From: Ruthenibacterium avium
GTDB taxonomy: Bacteria; Bacillota; Clostridia; Oscillospirales; Ruminococcaceae
Reading direction: 5' to 3'
Assembly (NCBI GenBank): GCA_019118905.1
Contig: DWYA01000048.1
Location: 18,589-82,588, forward strand
DNA length: 64,000 bases
Shown here: one piece after another, positions 1 to 8,169 of the stretch
Numbering within the stretch: position 1 is the first letter of the stretch
Layout of the letters: the number at the start of each line of letters is the position of its first letter
Made by a program: the position numbers and the translations under genes
The notes under the pieces: generated by a model
The model's database searches: none
Seen by the model: only the letters and a program-made list of their open reading frames with translations
What the model was told of the DNA's origin: nothing

Positions 1-251
1 TCCGCCTGTGTACCGATGCGGTACAGCAGCTGGCCAATGGCGTTTACCACAACGCGCATTGGCAGTGTACCCGCCTGCTTGGTGCGAAGCTCGGTGACGG
101 CGGCTTCGTTGGAGCTGCGCTGCATGTTGAGCAGTGCCTTTTCAATGGCTTGGCTGTCTAGAATGGCCGTCACGCCTTTTTTCGGCTCTTTTTTAGGCGG
201 CTGCTGAGGGGCGCCGCCGGGCGGCGGGGTCAACGGACGCTGATCGCTCAT
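1..251 (-). CDS. Hypothetical protein, N-terminal part (runs off window start)
   Basis: The first 83 codons of an unrecognised protein are visible; the rest lies beyond the window. It starts at ATG 251, eight bases after a clear AAAGGAG. The first 20 residues are rich in proline and glutamine, followed by a lysine-rich patch (KKEPKKG) and then an apparently helical soluble stretch (KALLNMQRSSNEA). No signal peptide or membrane segment is seen. It lies 113 bp downstream of the degenerate M23 gene on the same strand, so the two may be co-transcribed. No function is proposed. Confidence 0.7.
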   Translation of the reverse strand, partial: MSDQRPLTPPPGGAPQQPPKKEPKKGVTAILDSQAIEKALLNMQRSSNEAAVTELRTKQAGTLPMRVVVNAIGQLLYRIGTQA

Positions 252-364
252 AAACGAATCTCCTTTGTGTGAACATTTCGTCAATGGGCTGCGAACGCTG
301 CCGCAGCCGTAACAATAAGCATGTGCGCATGAAAGGCGGGGCACAAACCGCCAAACGATTGCCG

Positions 365-1582
365 CTAGGAAAACAGCGGGCTTTGTTCATTAAACAAGAC
401 GGCGGGGTTGAAGCTCTGGTTGCCGATGCGCGCTTCATAGTGCAAATCGGAGCTGCCGGTTTTGCCGATGACATCGCCGGAAGCGACGCTCTGCCCGGCT
501 GTGCAGGAAACTTCACCCAGATAATAGTAGTACGTTTTCAGCCCGGCGCCATGGTCGATCACCACAGTGCCGCCCGTCATGGAAAGCGTGCCCGCATAAG
601 CGACAGTGCCGTTTGCGCTGGCGCATACGGTTGCTCCCGGGCCGGTGGCATAACCTGTGCCCGCACTGCGGCCCAGCAAAGCGCCGTCCGCCGTGCGCAG
701 AAACTCGCCGTATTCGGCGGTGGTTTGCGTGCTGATCGGCACTTGGAATACCTTGTCCCACAGCTGCTGCGGGGTGAGTAAATCATAAGTGGGGAAAATG
801 GCATTCTGCCATTCGGTCAGTGACCCGCCGGAGCTGTCGGGCGCTGTGACGCGGCTGGGCCAGTCTTGATGCACCACCTTGACCGTGGGCGTAAACGTGC
901 GCTCACCGCAAGTGACGGTGATGGTGTATTCCCCCGGTTCGCGGTTGTACGCTGCGGCAAGATAGGCGCGTGTGCCATGCTCGGTATTGACAAACACCGT
1001 GGGGGAAAGGTCGCTTTGAATGGTTGGGACGCTGTCGTCCAAAATGCCCGTCACAGTGACCGACACCACACCGCCTTGGGGAATACTCTGGGCAGAAAGC
1101 GTTACCTGCGGTTCGGCATTCAGCGTAAACGGCACGTCATAACGGAACCAGCCTGACCCTTTTGTGCGGTCCTTGGCGGCTTGCGTGTATAAAATTTCAA
1201 GGCGGTATTCTCCGTTTTTCCCCAGCGTCCAGTCAGCACTGCCGGAAGCCGCAAAAAGCGGCGCTGCGTCCTGCTCATAGTACAGCTTGACCTCACAGGT
1301 GCCGCCCTCCGGCACGGTAAGCTGAATTTCGGGGGAAGTCAGTTTCTCAAGCGGCACAGCGGAAATCTGCGCGTCAAATGCGCGCGTCGTAATCCCGCCC
1401 AGCACAGGCTGCTCCCAATGGTAAGTGGTGCAGGGAAGCGTTTGTCCTGAAAGCGTCAGCACGGGAAACTCAGCCTGCATGGAGGTTTGCTGGTACAGAT
1501 AAAAAAACACGCCGCCGATAAGCGCTGCACAAAGAACGATAACAAATAAAAGCCATAAAACAATCCGGCGAATGGTTTTCAT
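365..1582 (-). CDS. Membrane-anchored protein with degenerate LytM/M23 domain
   Basis: A 405-residue protein. The start at ATG 1582 is preceded by AGGAGG; an in-frame upstream ATG lacks a ribosome binding site. Residues 5-28 form one hydrophobic membrane anchor. A long beta-rich extracytoplasmic region with Ig-like character follows (about 60-230), then a C-terminal LytM/M23 fold (about 305-400) with recognisable GTVAYAG, VVIDHGAGLKTYY and LHYEA strands. In active M23 peptidases zinc is bound by an H and D near the domain start and by an HxH motif; here those positions read S, G and DLH, so most zinc ligands are gone. It is therefore likely a non-catalytic LytM domain, as in SpoIIQ-type proteins, acting in protein or wall binding. 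Its exact role is unknown. Confidence 0.8.
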   Translation of the reverse strand: MKTIRRIVLWLLFVIVLCAALIGGVFFYLYQQTSMQAEFPVLTLSGQTLPCTTYHWEQPVLGGITTRAFDAQISAVPLEKLTSPEIQLTVPEGGTCEVKLYYEQDAAPLFAASGSADWTLGKNGEYRLEILYTQAAKDRTKGSGWFRYDVPFTLNAEPQVTLSAQSIPQGGVVSVTVTGILDDSVPTIQSDLSPTVFVNTEHGTRAYLAAAYNREPGEYTITVTCGERTFTPTVKVVHQDWPSRVTAPDSSGGSLTEWQNAIFPTYDLLTPQQLWDKVFQVPISTQTTAEYGEFLRTADGALLGRSAGTGYATGPGATVCASANGTVAYAGTLSMTGGTVVIDHGAGLKTYYYYLGEVSCTAGQSVASGDVIGKTGSSDLHYEARIGNQSFNPAVLFNEQSPLFS

Positions 1583-1761
1583 CTTCAACCCTCCTGACAG
1601 TCGGCAGATGCGGCGCGAAAGGCCGTATAGGGACATACTGCTAATCATTATAGCATAAAACAGTCAAAAATACAAAATTGTGAAATTTCAGGGGAGAAGG
1701 CGCTTGATTTTCGACATTTTGTGCAAATTTTTACAAGGCATTTTCATTTGTGCGTCAGATG

Positions 1762-1770
1762 TGCTATAAT
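1762..1770 (+). promoter_or_regulatory. Extended -10 promoter candidate for the aro operon
   Basis: TGCTATAAT forms a TGn extended -10 element 138 bp before pheA. No good -35 sits 16-18 bp upstream, as expected for extended -10 promoters. Nothing else between the divergent M23-like gene and pheA resembles a promoter as well. Confidence 0.5.
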
Positions 1771-1907
1771 CTCTTTAATGTATAGGTTTAAACAGATAAA
1801 GTGCTTTTTGTCGGTGCGCCGGTGCATGGCTGTGAAGCAATGGGGGAAAGGCGGCCGCGGCGCAAAACGGCAAAAAGCGCAGAAAAAGCAGGGCGGCAAG
1901 CAATAAG

Positions 1908-3086
1908 ATGCCGCCGGGGGGTGTTTCTTTGGACGAATTACAAGCGGCGCGCGCCGAAATTGACGAAATCGACGCGCAGATGGCCGCGCTGTTTTGCCGC
2001 CGTATGGAAGCGGTGAAGCAGGTGGCGGCCTACAAGCGAAAGCACGGCATGGTGGTGCTGGACGCAGCGCGTGAGGAAGAAGTGGTGCGCAAAAGCTCTG
2101 CGCGTTTGGGCGATCAAAAAGAGGAATACGGCGCTTATTATGAGGATTTTGTGCGGTATTTAATGTCGCTTTCCCGCGCGATGCAGCGCCGTCTGCTGGG
2201 CAGCGATACCGTTGCCTATCAAGGCGTGGAAGGGGCGTTCAGCCACATCGCGCTGGAGCGCCTTTTTCCGCACAGCGCACAAAAAAGCTGCGAAACCTTT
2301 GCCGGTGTCGTGAAAGCAGTAGAAAACGGCGACGCAGTATATGGCGTTTTGCCGTTTGAAAATAGTTATGCGGGCGACGTTTCCGAAGTGCTCGATTTGT
2401 GCTATGCTCACCCGGGAATTTGTGTTTGGGATATGTACGATTTGCCCGTGGTGCAAAATCTGCTGGGGATAAAAGGGGCGGTGCTGTCGGACGTGCGGCA
2501 GGTGCTTTCCCATCCGCAGGCGCTGTGGCAGTGCGATGCTTATTTAAAAAATCTCGGCGTGCAGACGCGCGAGGCGAAAAACACCGCGGCGGCAGCAAAA
2601 GAAGTGGCCGAACAAAACGACCCCGCGCTGGCGGCCATTGCCTCTTACGAAACAGCGGGCCTTTACGGGCTGGAGGTGCTTGCCCCGCATATCAACGAAA
2701 GCCGCACCAATACCACGCGCTTTATTGTCATTGGCCGTGAGTGCCGGGCCGCAGGCAACCGCTTTAATTTGCTGTTTACGGTAGACCACAAGGCCGGGGC
2801 GCTGGCGCGTGTGATGCGTATTATCGGGGAAAACGGTTTCAATATGGAGTGCATCAAAAGCCGTCCGATGAAAGATTGTCCGTGGGAGTATTATTTTTAT
2901 GCCGAGCTGGTGGGCGATATTGCCGCCGCAGGGACACAAACCCTGATGCACGAGCTGGAAGCGGTGTGCCGCACGGTTCGTCTGCTGGGGGTTTACACAA
3001 GAAAGGAAGTAGCGTATGAACGTTACACCGAAGAAAGGAAACCGACCCATGAAATTGACCATGCGGCTGCAAGAGGACAGCTATGA
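1908..3086 (+). CDS. pheA: Bifunctional chorismate mutase / prephenate dehydratase (P-protein)
   Basis: Converts chorismate to prephenate and then to phenylpyruvate, the branch to phenylalanine. In 392 residues it has an AroQ-type chorismate mutase (about 8-92), a prephenate dehydratase (about 98-275, with the catalytic TRF in NTTRFIVIG) and a C-terminal ACT regulatory domain (about 285-365, GALARV and the ESRP-like KSRP). Feedback inhibition by phenylalanine is known for this architecture. The start is uncertain: ATG 1908 has only GGGCGG upstream, while an in-frame TTG at 1929 has a G-run just before it and would remove seven residues. It heads the aromatic operon, and its 3' end overlaps aroB by 38 bp. 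Confidence 0.93.
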   Translation: MPPGGVSLDELQAARAEIDEIDAQMAALFCRRMEAVKQVAAYKRKHGMVVLDAAREEEVVRKSSARLGDQKEEYGAYYEDFVRYLMSLSRAMQRRLLGSDTVAYQGVEGAFSHIALERLFPHSAQKSCETFAGVVKAVENGDAVYGVLPFENSYAGDVSEVLDLCYAHPGICVWDMYDLPVVQNLLGIKGAVLSDVRQVLSHPQALWQCDAYLKNLGVQTREAKNTAAAAKEVAEQNDPALAAIASYETAGLYGLEVLAPHINESRTNTTRFIVIGRECRAAGNRFNLLFTVDHKAGALARVMRIIGENGFNMECIKSRPMKDCPWEYYFYAELVGDIAAAGTQTLMHELEAVCRTVRLLGVYTRKEVAYERYTEERKPTHEIDHAAARGQL

Positions 3087-4068
3087 TATTATCATCAGCC
3101 GGGGTGTGCTTTCCCGCCTCGGCAAGGTGACCAATTTGATGAACCGCAAGGTTCTGGTGGTGACGGATGACGGCGTTCCTGCCGAATATGCCGATACCGT
3201 GCTGGCTCAGTGCAGTGACGGCGTGCGTCTTGTTTTGCCGCAGGGGGAAAGCAGCAAAAATTTAAAAAATTTGGAAACCGTGCTCTCTGTGCTTCTGAGC
3301 AATGGGTTTACCCGCCGCGATGCCGTGGTGGCGGTTGGCGGCGGCGTGATTGGCGACTTGGTCGGTTTTGCCGCGGCGTGTTATATGCGCGGCATTGCCT
3401 TTATCAACTGCCCCACCACAACGCTTTCGCAAATTGATTCTTCCATTGGGGGAAAAACAGCCGTTGATTTGAACGGCGTTAAAAATATTGTCGGTGCGTT
3501 TTACCAGCCGGAAATTGTGGTCATCGACCCCGACACGCTGGACACTCTGCCGCAGCGCCACTGGATGAACGGCATGGCAGAAGCCGTAAAAGCCGGGCTG
3601 ATTGGCGATGAACGTTTGTTTGAACTGTTTGAAAAAGAGGAAGAACTGCCCTTGGAGGAGGTGCTCCACCGAGCGCTGAGCGTGAAAAAGCGTTTTGTAG
3701 AGCAGGACGAGCGAGAGTCCGGCGTGCGTGCGGCGCTCAACTTCGGCCACACGATTGGCCACGCCATTGAAAGCGAGCAGGGGCTGGGCGGCTTGTACCA
3801 CGGCGAATGTGTCGCACTGGGGATGCTGCCCATGATTACCGACAAGCGTTTGCGCGTCCGGGTCAAAAAGGTGCTCGAACGTTTGGGCTTGCCCACAAAA
3901 ACCGATTTTGAGCCCAGCCGTGCAATGGAGTATCTGCGTCACGATAAAAAGGCGGCGGGAAACGGCGCGGTGACAACGGTTCGTGTGGACGAGCCGGGCA
4001 GCTATCGTTTGGAAAAAACATCCTTTGACGAATTGGAGACACTGCTGCGCGAGGGTGTATGGGATTGA
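3049..4068 (+). CDS. aroB: 3-dehydroquinate synthase
   Basis: Second step of the shikimate pathway: DAHP to 3-dehydroquinate, using NAD+ and a divalent metal. The 339-residue protein has the expected GGGVIGDLVGFAA nucleotide site, the TTLSQIDSSIGGKTAVD segment and metal-ligand region NFGHTIGHAIE. ATG 3049, preceded by AAAGGA, gives the usual family N terminus. An in-frame ATG at 3016, also with a ribosome binding site, would add 11 residues. Overlap with the end of pheA suggests translational coupling. Confidence 0.95.
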   Translation: MKLTMRLQEDSYDIIISRGVLSRLGKVTNLMNRKVLVVTDDGVPAEYADTVLAQCSDGVRLVLPQGESSKNLKNLETVLSVLLSNGFTRRDAVVAVGGGVIGDLVGFAAACYMRGIAFINCPTTTLSQIDSSIGGKTAVDLNGVKNIVGAFYQPEIVVIDPDTLDTLPQRHWMNGMAEAVKAGLIGDERLFELFEKEEELPLEEVLHRALSVKKRFVEQDERESGVRAALNFGHTIGHAIESEQGLGGLYHGECVALGMLPMITDKRLRVRVKKVLERLGLPTKTDFEPSRAMEYLRHDKKAAGNGAVTTVRVDEPGSYRLEKTSFDELETLLREGVWD

Positions 4069-4166
4069 TAGGTTTCTGTTTTTGCCGTGCAGCAATGTGC
4101 GCGAACAGACATGATGACGGACGGTGAAACCACACTGTCCAAAGCGGGAGAAGGGGAGTGAAATCA

Positions 4167-5291
4167 ATGGCAGACAGCATCGGCGGCGCACTGCGCCTGA
4201 CGCTGTTCGGAGAAAGTCATGGGGCGGCTGTGGGAGCCGTGCTGGAGGGCATTGCGCCGGGCACGCCCATTGACGAACAGGAGATTGCCGCGGCAATGGA
4301 AAAGCGCCGTGCAAAGGGAGCAATCTCCACAGCGCGAAAAGAGCCGGATGTGGTGAAATTCCTTTCGGGCGTTTACGAAGGACACGCCACCGGCACAGCC
4401 ATCACGATGGTGATTGAAAATACGAACACCAAAAGCGGCGACTATAAAAAAACGGGTGCTTTGTTGCGCCCGGGACATGCCGATTATACGGCAAAAGTGC
4501 GATACGGCGGCTTTGCCGACGAGCGCGGCGGCGGCCATTTCAGTGGCCGTTTAACGGCTCCGCTGGTGGCTGCGGGCGCAATTTGTGCCTCTATGCTGCG
4601 CAAAAAGGGCGTTTTCATTGCCACGCGGCTGGCTTCCTGTGCCGGTGTGCCGGACGCGGGTGCTTGGGATTTTTCGCGCGAGGGACTGCCGGGCTGTGTG
4701 CAGGCCGTAGCGGAAAAGGCATTTCCTGTGATCGACCATGCGAGCGGCATGGCGATGGAGCAGGCGATTTTGGCTGCCGCTGGTCAAGGCGACAGCGTTG
4801 GAGGCATTTTGGAAACGGTGGTATGCGGTCTGCCCGCCGGGTTGGGCGAACCGTTTTTCGGCAGTGTAGAAAGCACGCTTGCCGCGCTGATGTTCAGCGT
4901 ACCCGCCGTGAAGGGCATTGAATTTGGCGCAGGCTTCGCCTTGGCGCGCAAAAAGGGCAGTGAAGTGAACGACCCTTGGCAGATGGAAAACGGCGTGATG
5001 ACGGCGAAAACCAATTATAACGGCGGCATCAACGGCGGTATTACCAACGGAATGCCCCTCGTAATGCGCACGGTGGTAAAGCCGACGCCCAGCATTTACC
5101 GCGAGCAGGACACCGTCGATTGGGAAACGGGTGAAAACGCGAAGCTCATCATTCAGGGCCGTCACGACCCGTGCATCGCGCATCGTGCCGCCGCTGTGCA
5201 GAATGCCATGACGGCTTTTGCACTGGCCGATTTAGCGGCAATGCGCTTTGGAGAAAACTGGCAGGAGGCGCCGATATGGAATATGGGTTAA
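4167..5291 (+). CDS. aroC: Chorismate synthase
   Basis: Last common step: EPSP to chorismate, an FMNH2-dependent anti-elimination. The 374-residue protein carries family signatures GESHGAAVGAVLEG near the N terminus, RPGHADYTAKVRYGG, DERGGGHFSGR and a C-terminal GRHDPCIAHRAAAV. ATG 4167 is chosen because AAGGGGAG lies eight bases upstream; the earlier in-frame GTG 4158 overlaps that site. A 98-bp gap separates it from aroB, and its 3' end overlaps the next gene by 16 bp. Confidence 0.95.
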   Translation: MADSIGGALRLTLFGESHGAAVGAVLEGIAPGTPIDEQEIAAAMEKRRAKGAISTARKEPDVVKFLSGVYEGHATGTAITMVIENTNTKSGDYKKTGALLRPGHADYTAKVRYGGFADERGGGHFSGRLTAPLVAAGAICASMLRKKGVFIATRLASCAGVPDAGAWDFSREGLPGCVQAVAEKAFPVIDHASGMAMEQAILAAAGQGDSVGGILETVVCGLPAGLGEPFFGSVESTLAALMFSVPAVKGIEFGAGFALARKKGSEVNDPWQMENGVMTAKTNYNGGINGGITNGMPLVMRTVVKPTPSIYREQDTVDWETGENAKLIIQGRHDPCIAHRAAAVQNAMTAFALADLAAMRFGENWQEAPIWNMG

Positions 5292-6541
5292 TTGGCGCGC
5301 GCTTGGGACACAGCTTTTCCAAGCCGATTCACGAGGCGCTCAACCCCGGCGCGTCCTACGAGCTTCATCCCTTGCCGGAGGAGGAACAGGCCAGAGCCTT
5401 TTTGAGCGACAGACAATTTTCCGGCATCAATGTCACCATTCCCTATAAACGGCTGGTGATGGAGTATTGCGACGAAATTGCCCCCGCGGCAAAAGCCATC
5501 GGCGCAGTAAATACCGTGACCAACAGGAATGGGCGGCTTTGCGGCTATAACACCGATTACGATGGATTTTTGGAGATGGCAAGCAGCGCCGGAATTGATT
5601 TTGAAGGGCGGCGCGTGTTGATTTTAGGCACAGGCGGCACCGCCCGCACCGTTCACGCTGCTGTGACGGAAAAAGGGGCGGCGCATGTACATCACGCTTC
5701 TCACAGCGGAACGCACGGTGCGCTGACCTATGAACAAGCCGTGCAGCAGGGCGGTTCATTTGATATTTTAGTTAATACCACACCCGTGGGCATGTATCCA
5801 GACTGCGACGCCGCACCCGTAGACCTCAAAGATTTTCCGTATCTGTGCGGCGTGCTGGATGTGGTGTATAATCCGCTGAAAACCGAGCTTTTGTGCGCTG
5901 CCAAAGAGCGCGGAATCCCTCACGCGGGCGGTTTGCGGATGCTGGTGGCACAGGCTTTTTATGCGCAGCAGTATTTTCAGCAGAAAACACTGGATCGTGC
6001 CCGCATGGATGAAATTTATCGCCGGCTGGTGGCTGACCGCGCCAATTTGGTGCTGGTAGGAATGCCTTCCAGCGGAAAAAGCACAGTGGGACGCCTTTGC
6101 GCCGCACTCTTAAACAAAAAATTTGTGGATGCCGATGAGGTGTTGGAGCAGCGTGCCGGAAAGCCTATTTCGGAGATTTTGCGCCCCGGCGAGGAAACGG
6201 CCTTCCGTGATTTGGAAGAACAGGTAACGGCCGACCTTGCCAAAGAGGGCGGCTGTGTGATTGCTACCGGCGGCGGCGTGGTGCTGCGCGAGCAAAATGT
6301 GCGGCGGCTGCGGCGCGGGGGTGCAGTCATTTGGCTGGACAGACCGCTGGAAGCGCTGGAACACGGCGGCAGCCGCCCGCTTTCCGCAACCCCTGAAGCA
6401 CTGAAAGAACAGTGGCGCGTGCGTCGTCCGCTGTACGAAGCAGCCGCTCATGCCGCTGTAAAAAATAATGCGTCCGCGCAGGAAACGGCGCAGAAGATAA
6501 AGGAGATTTTTCATGAAGTTCTTAATCGTGAATGGCCCTAA
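5276..6541 (+). CDS. aroE/aroK: Shikimate dehydrogenase-shikimate kinase fusion (AroE-AroK)
   Basis: One 421-residue polypeptide carries two consecutive pathway enzymes. Residues 1-250 are NADP-dependent shikimate dehydrogenase: substrate loop LGHSFSKPIHE, catalytic Lys58 in NVTIPYK, Asp94 in NTDYDG, and Rossmann motif LGTGGTART at about 118-125. Residues 256-415 are shikimate kinase: Walker A at 262-270 (GMPSSGKST), substrate-binding DAD at about 285-287, and the TGGG loop at 331-334. No stop or frameshift separates them; the join is a short helix (DEIYRRLVADRAN). ATG 5276 has GGAGG nine bases upstream and overlaps aroC. The fusion could channel shikimate. The aroE and aroK symbols apply to the two halves. 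Confidence 0.94.
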   Translation: MEYGLIGARLGHSFSKPIHEALNPGASYELHPLPEEEQARAFLSDRQFSGINVTIPYKRLVMEYCDEIAPAAKAIGAVNTVTNRNGRLCGYNTDYDGFLEMASSAGIDFEGRRVLILGTGGTARTVHAAVTEKGAAHVHHASHSGTHGALTYEQAVQQGGSFDILVNTTPVGMYPDCDAAPVDLKDFPYLCGVLDVVYNPLKTELLCAAKERGIPHAGGLRMLVAQAFYAQQYFQQKTLDRARMDEIYRRLVADRANLVLVGMPSSGKSTVGRLCAALLNKKFVDADEVLEQRAGKPISEILRPGEETAFRDLEEQVTADLAKEGGCVIATGGGVVLREQNVRRLRRGGAVIWLDRPLEALEHGGSRPLSATPEALKEQWRVRRPLYEAAAHAAVKNNASAQETAQKIKEIFHEVLNREWP

Positions 6542-6953
6542 TCTCAATATGCTGGGAATCCGGGAGCCGGAGGTTTACGGTTCGATGACCTATGAGGAAC
6601 TGGTGTATTTTCTGCATGAGGAGGCTTTGAAGCTCGGCGTAGAAATTGAAGTATTTCAGTCGAACAGCGAGGGCGAAATTGTCAACGAGATTCAGCGCGC
6701 TTACCGCCGCGTGGATGGCATTATCATCAATCCGGCGGCTTACACGCATACATCAATTGCCATTTTGGACGCTTTGAAAGCTGTGTCCATTCCCGCCGCC
6801 GAGGTCCATTTGTCGGACGTGACCAAGCGGGAAGAATTCCGTCAGGTGAGCTATGCAGGCATGGCCTGTGAATTTCACTTCATTGGCGAAGGAAAAGAGG
6901 GCTACGTCCACGCGATGCAGGCCTTGAAAGAAAAGCTGGGTGCTGCCCAATAA
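6513..6953 (+). CDS. aroQ: Type II 3-dehydroquinate dehydratase
   Basis: Third shikimate step, 3-dehydroquinate to 3-dehydroshikimate. At 146 residues it has the standard type II length and motifs: NGPNLNMLGIREPEVYG at the N terminus with the catalytic tyrosine, FQSNSEGEIVNEIQ, NPAAYTHTSIAI and EVHLSDVTKREEFR. It starts inside the end of the fusion gene (29-bp overlap) behind AAGGAG, consistent with coupled translation. Confidence 0.96.
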   Translation: MKFLIVNGPNLNMLGIREPEVYGSMTYEELVYFLHEEALKLGVEIEVFQSNSEGEIVNEIQRAYRRVDGIIINPAAYTHTSIAILDALKAVSIPAAEVHLSDVTKREEFRQVSYAGMACEFHFIGEGKEGYVHAMQALKEKLGAAQ

Positions 6954-7035
6954 AGGCAGTGACAGAGCGCGGGAAGGCCGAGTGTATTTGATACGCGGCT
7001 GATGCGGCGCTTGATATTAGAGGGGAGAGAAAAGA

Positions 7036-8049
7036 ATGATTATCAGTACCAAAAAAGGAACACCGGCAGAGGAATTAGAGCGCATTTTGCACGACTTTGA
7101 GCAAAAGGGTCTTTCCGTGACGATGATCCGCGGCACCGATTACAACGTATTCGGTCTGGTGGGCGATACCACCGTTTTGGACGAAAAACAAATTCGCGCA
7201 AACCCGTATGTGGACAATGTGCAGCGCGTCAGCGAGCCGTACAAAAAGGCCAACCGCCTGTTCCACGAGGAGGACAGTGTCGTAGATGTCGCCGGCATTA
7301 AAGTGGGCGGCAAGGAAAAGCTGGTTGTCATCGGCGGCCCTTGCAGCGTAGAGGGCGACAACGTCATCGACATTGCAAAGCAGGTGAAAGCCGCAGGTGC
7401 TTGCATGCTGCGCGGCGGCGCTTACAAGCCCCGCACTTCGCCCTATGCGTTCCAAGGTATGGAAACAGACGGTATTTTGGCGATGGTAAAAGCGCGTGAA
7501 GCAACGGGCTTGCCCATTGTCAGCGAGCTGATGAGCGAGGACAAGATTGAGGAGTTTGAGCAGTACGTTGATTTGGTGCAAATCGGCGCGCGCAATATGC
7601 AGAACTTCCACTTGCTCAAAGCAGTGGGCAAAATGAAAAAGCCTGTGCTGCTGAAACGCGGCTTGGCCAATACCATCGAGGAGTGGATTATGTCCGCAGA
7701 GTACATTATGGCGGGCGGCAACGAGAACGTTATCCTGTGCGAGCGCGGCATCCGCACCTTTGAAAAATACACCCGCAATACTTTGGATCTTTCGGTGGTT
7801 CCCATCATCAAGGAAAAAACCCACTTGCCGATCATCATCGACCCCAGCCATGCCACAGGCAATTGGCGCTATGTGGAAAGCATGAGCCTTGCTGCGGTAG
7901 CCGCCGGTGCAGATGGATTGATTATCGAAGTACATCCGTGCCCGGAGTGTGCGTGGAGCGATGGCGCGCAGAGCCTGAAGCCCGAACGCTTTGCCGAAGT
8001 GGTGCGCAAAGCGCGTGAGATTGCGCGCGTTGTGGGCCGCGATCTGTAA
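7036..8049 (+). CDS. aroF: 3-deoxy-7-phosphoheptulonate (DAHP) synthase, AroF/Thermotoga type
   Basis: Commits PEP and erythrose-4-phosphate to aromatic synthesis. The 337-residue protein has an N-terminal ferredoxin-like regulatory domain (about 1-70) and a type I-beta barrel: GGPCSVEG metal/PEP loop, GGAYKPRTSPYAFQG, KRGLANTIEEW, and the DPSHATG metal site. In Thermotoga-type enzymes the N-terminal domain gives inhibition by Tyr/Phe; the same is inferred here. The ribosome binding site is GAGGGGAG. It closes the first transcription unit, ahead of a strong terminator. Confidence 0.96.
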   Translation: MIISTKKGTPAEELERILHDFEQKGLSVTMIRGTDYNVFGLVGDTTVLDEKQIRANPYVDNVQRVSEPYKKANRLFHEEDSVVDVAGIKVGGKEKLVVIGGPCSVEGDNVIDIAKQVKAAGACMLRGGAYKPRTSPYAFQGMETDGILAMVKAREATGLPIVSELMSEDKIEEFEQYVDLVQIGARNMQNFHLLKAVGKMKKPVLLKRGLANTIEEWIMSAEYIMAGGNENVILCERGIRTFEKYTRNTLDLSVVPIIKEKTHLPIIIDPSHATGNWRYVESMSLAAVAAGADGLIIEVHPCPECAWSDGAQSLKPERFAEVVRKAREIARVVGRDL

Positions 8050-8065
8050 CGAATGAAGCACTTGT

Positions 8066-8091
8066 AAAAAGGGGGCGCGTGCCCCCTTTTT
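8066..8091 (+). terminator. Rho-independent terminator after aroF
   Basis: Near-perfect stem AAAAAGGGGGC / GCCCCCTTTTT with a very short loop, ending in a T run, 17 bp after the aroF stop. It separates pheA-aroF from aroA-tyrA, but read-through may still feed the downstream pair. Confidence 0.85.
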
Positions 8092-8169
8092 CGAGCTTTA
8101 TGCACCTTTTGTAATTTGCTGCAAACAGATATGTTTGCATGACTGAATGAACGAACAGGAGAACAAGCT

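Noticed and set aside
1721..1906. Lysine/glycine-rich frame ahead of pheA, considered as a Phe/Tyr leader peptide
   Set aside because: No run of Phe, Tyr or Trp codons, no clear ribosome binding site, and no terminator/antiterminator pair before pheA.
6954..7035. Possible riboswitch or T-box before aroF
   Set aside because: Only 82 bp, without T-box landmarks such as the GGTGG core or a terminator.
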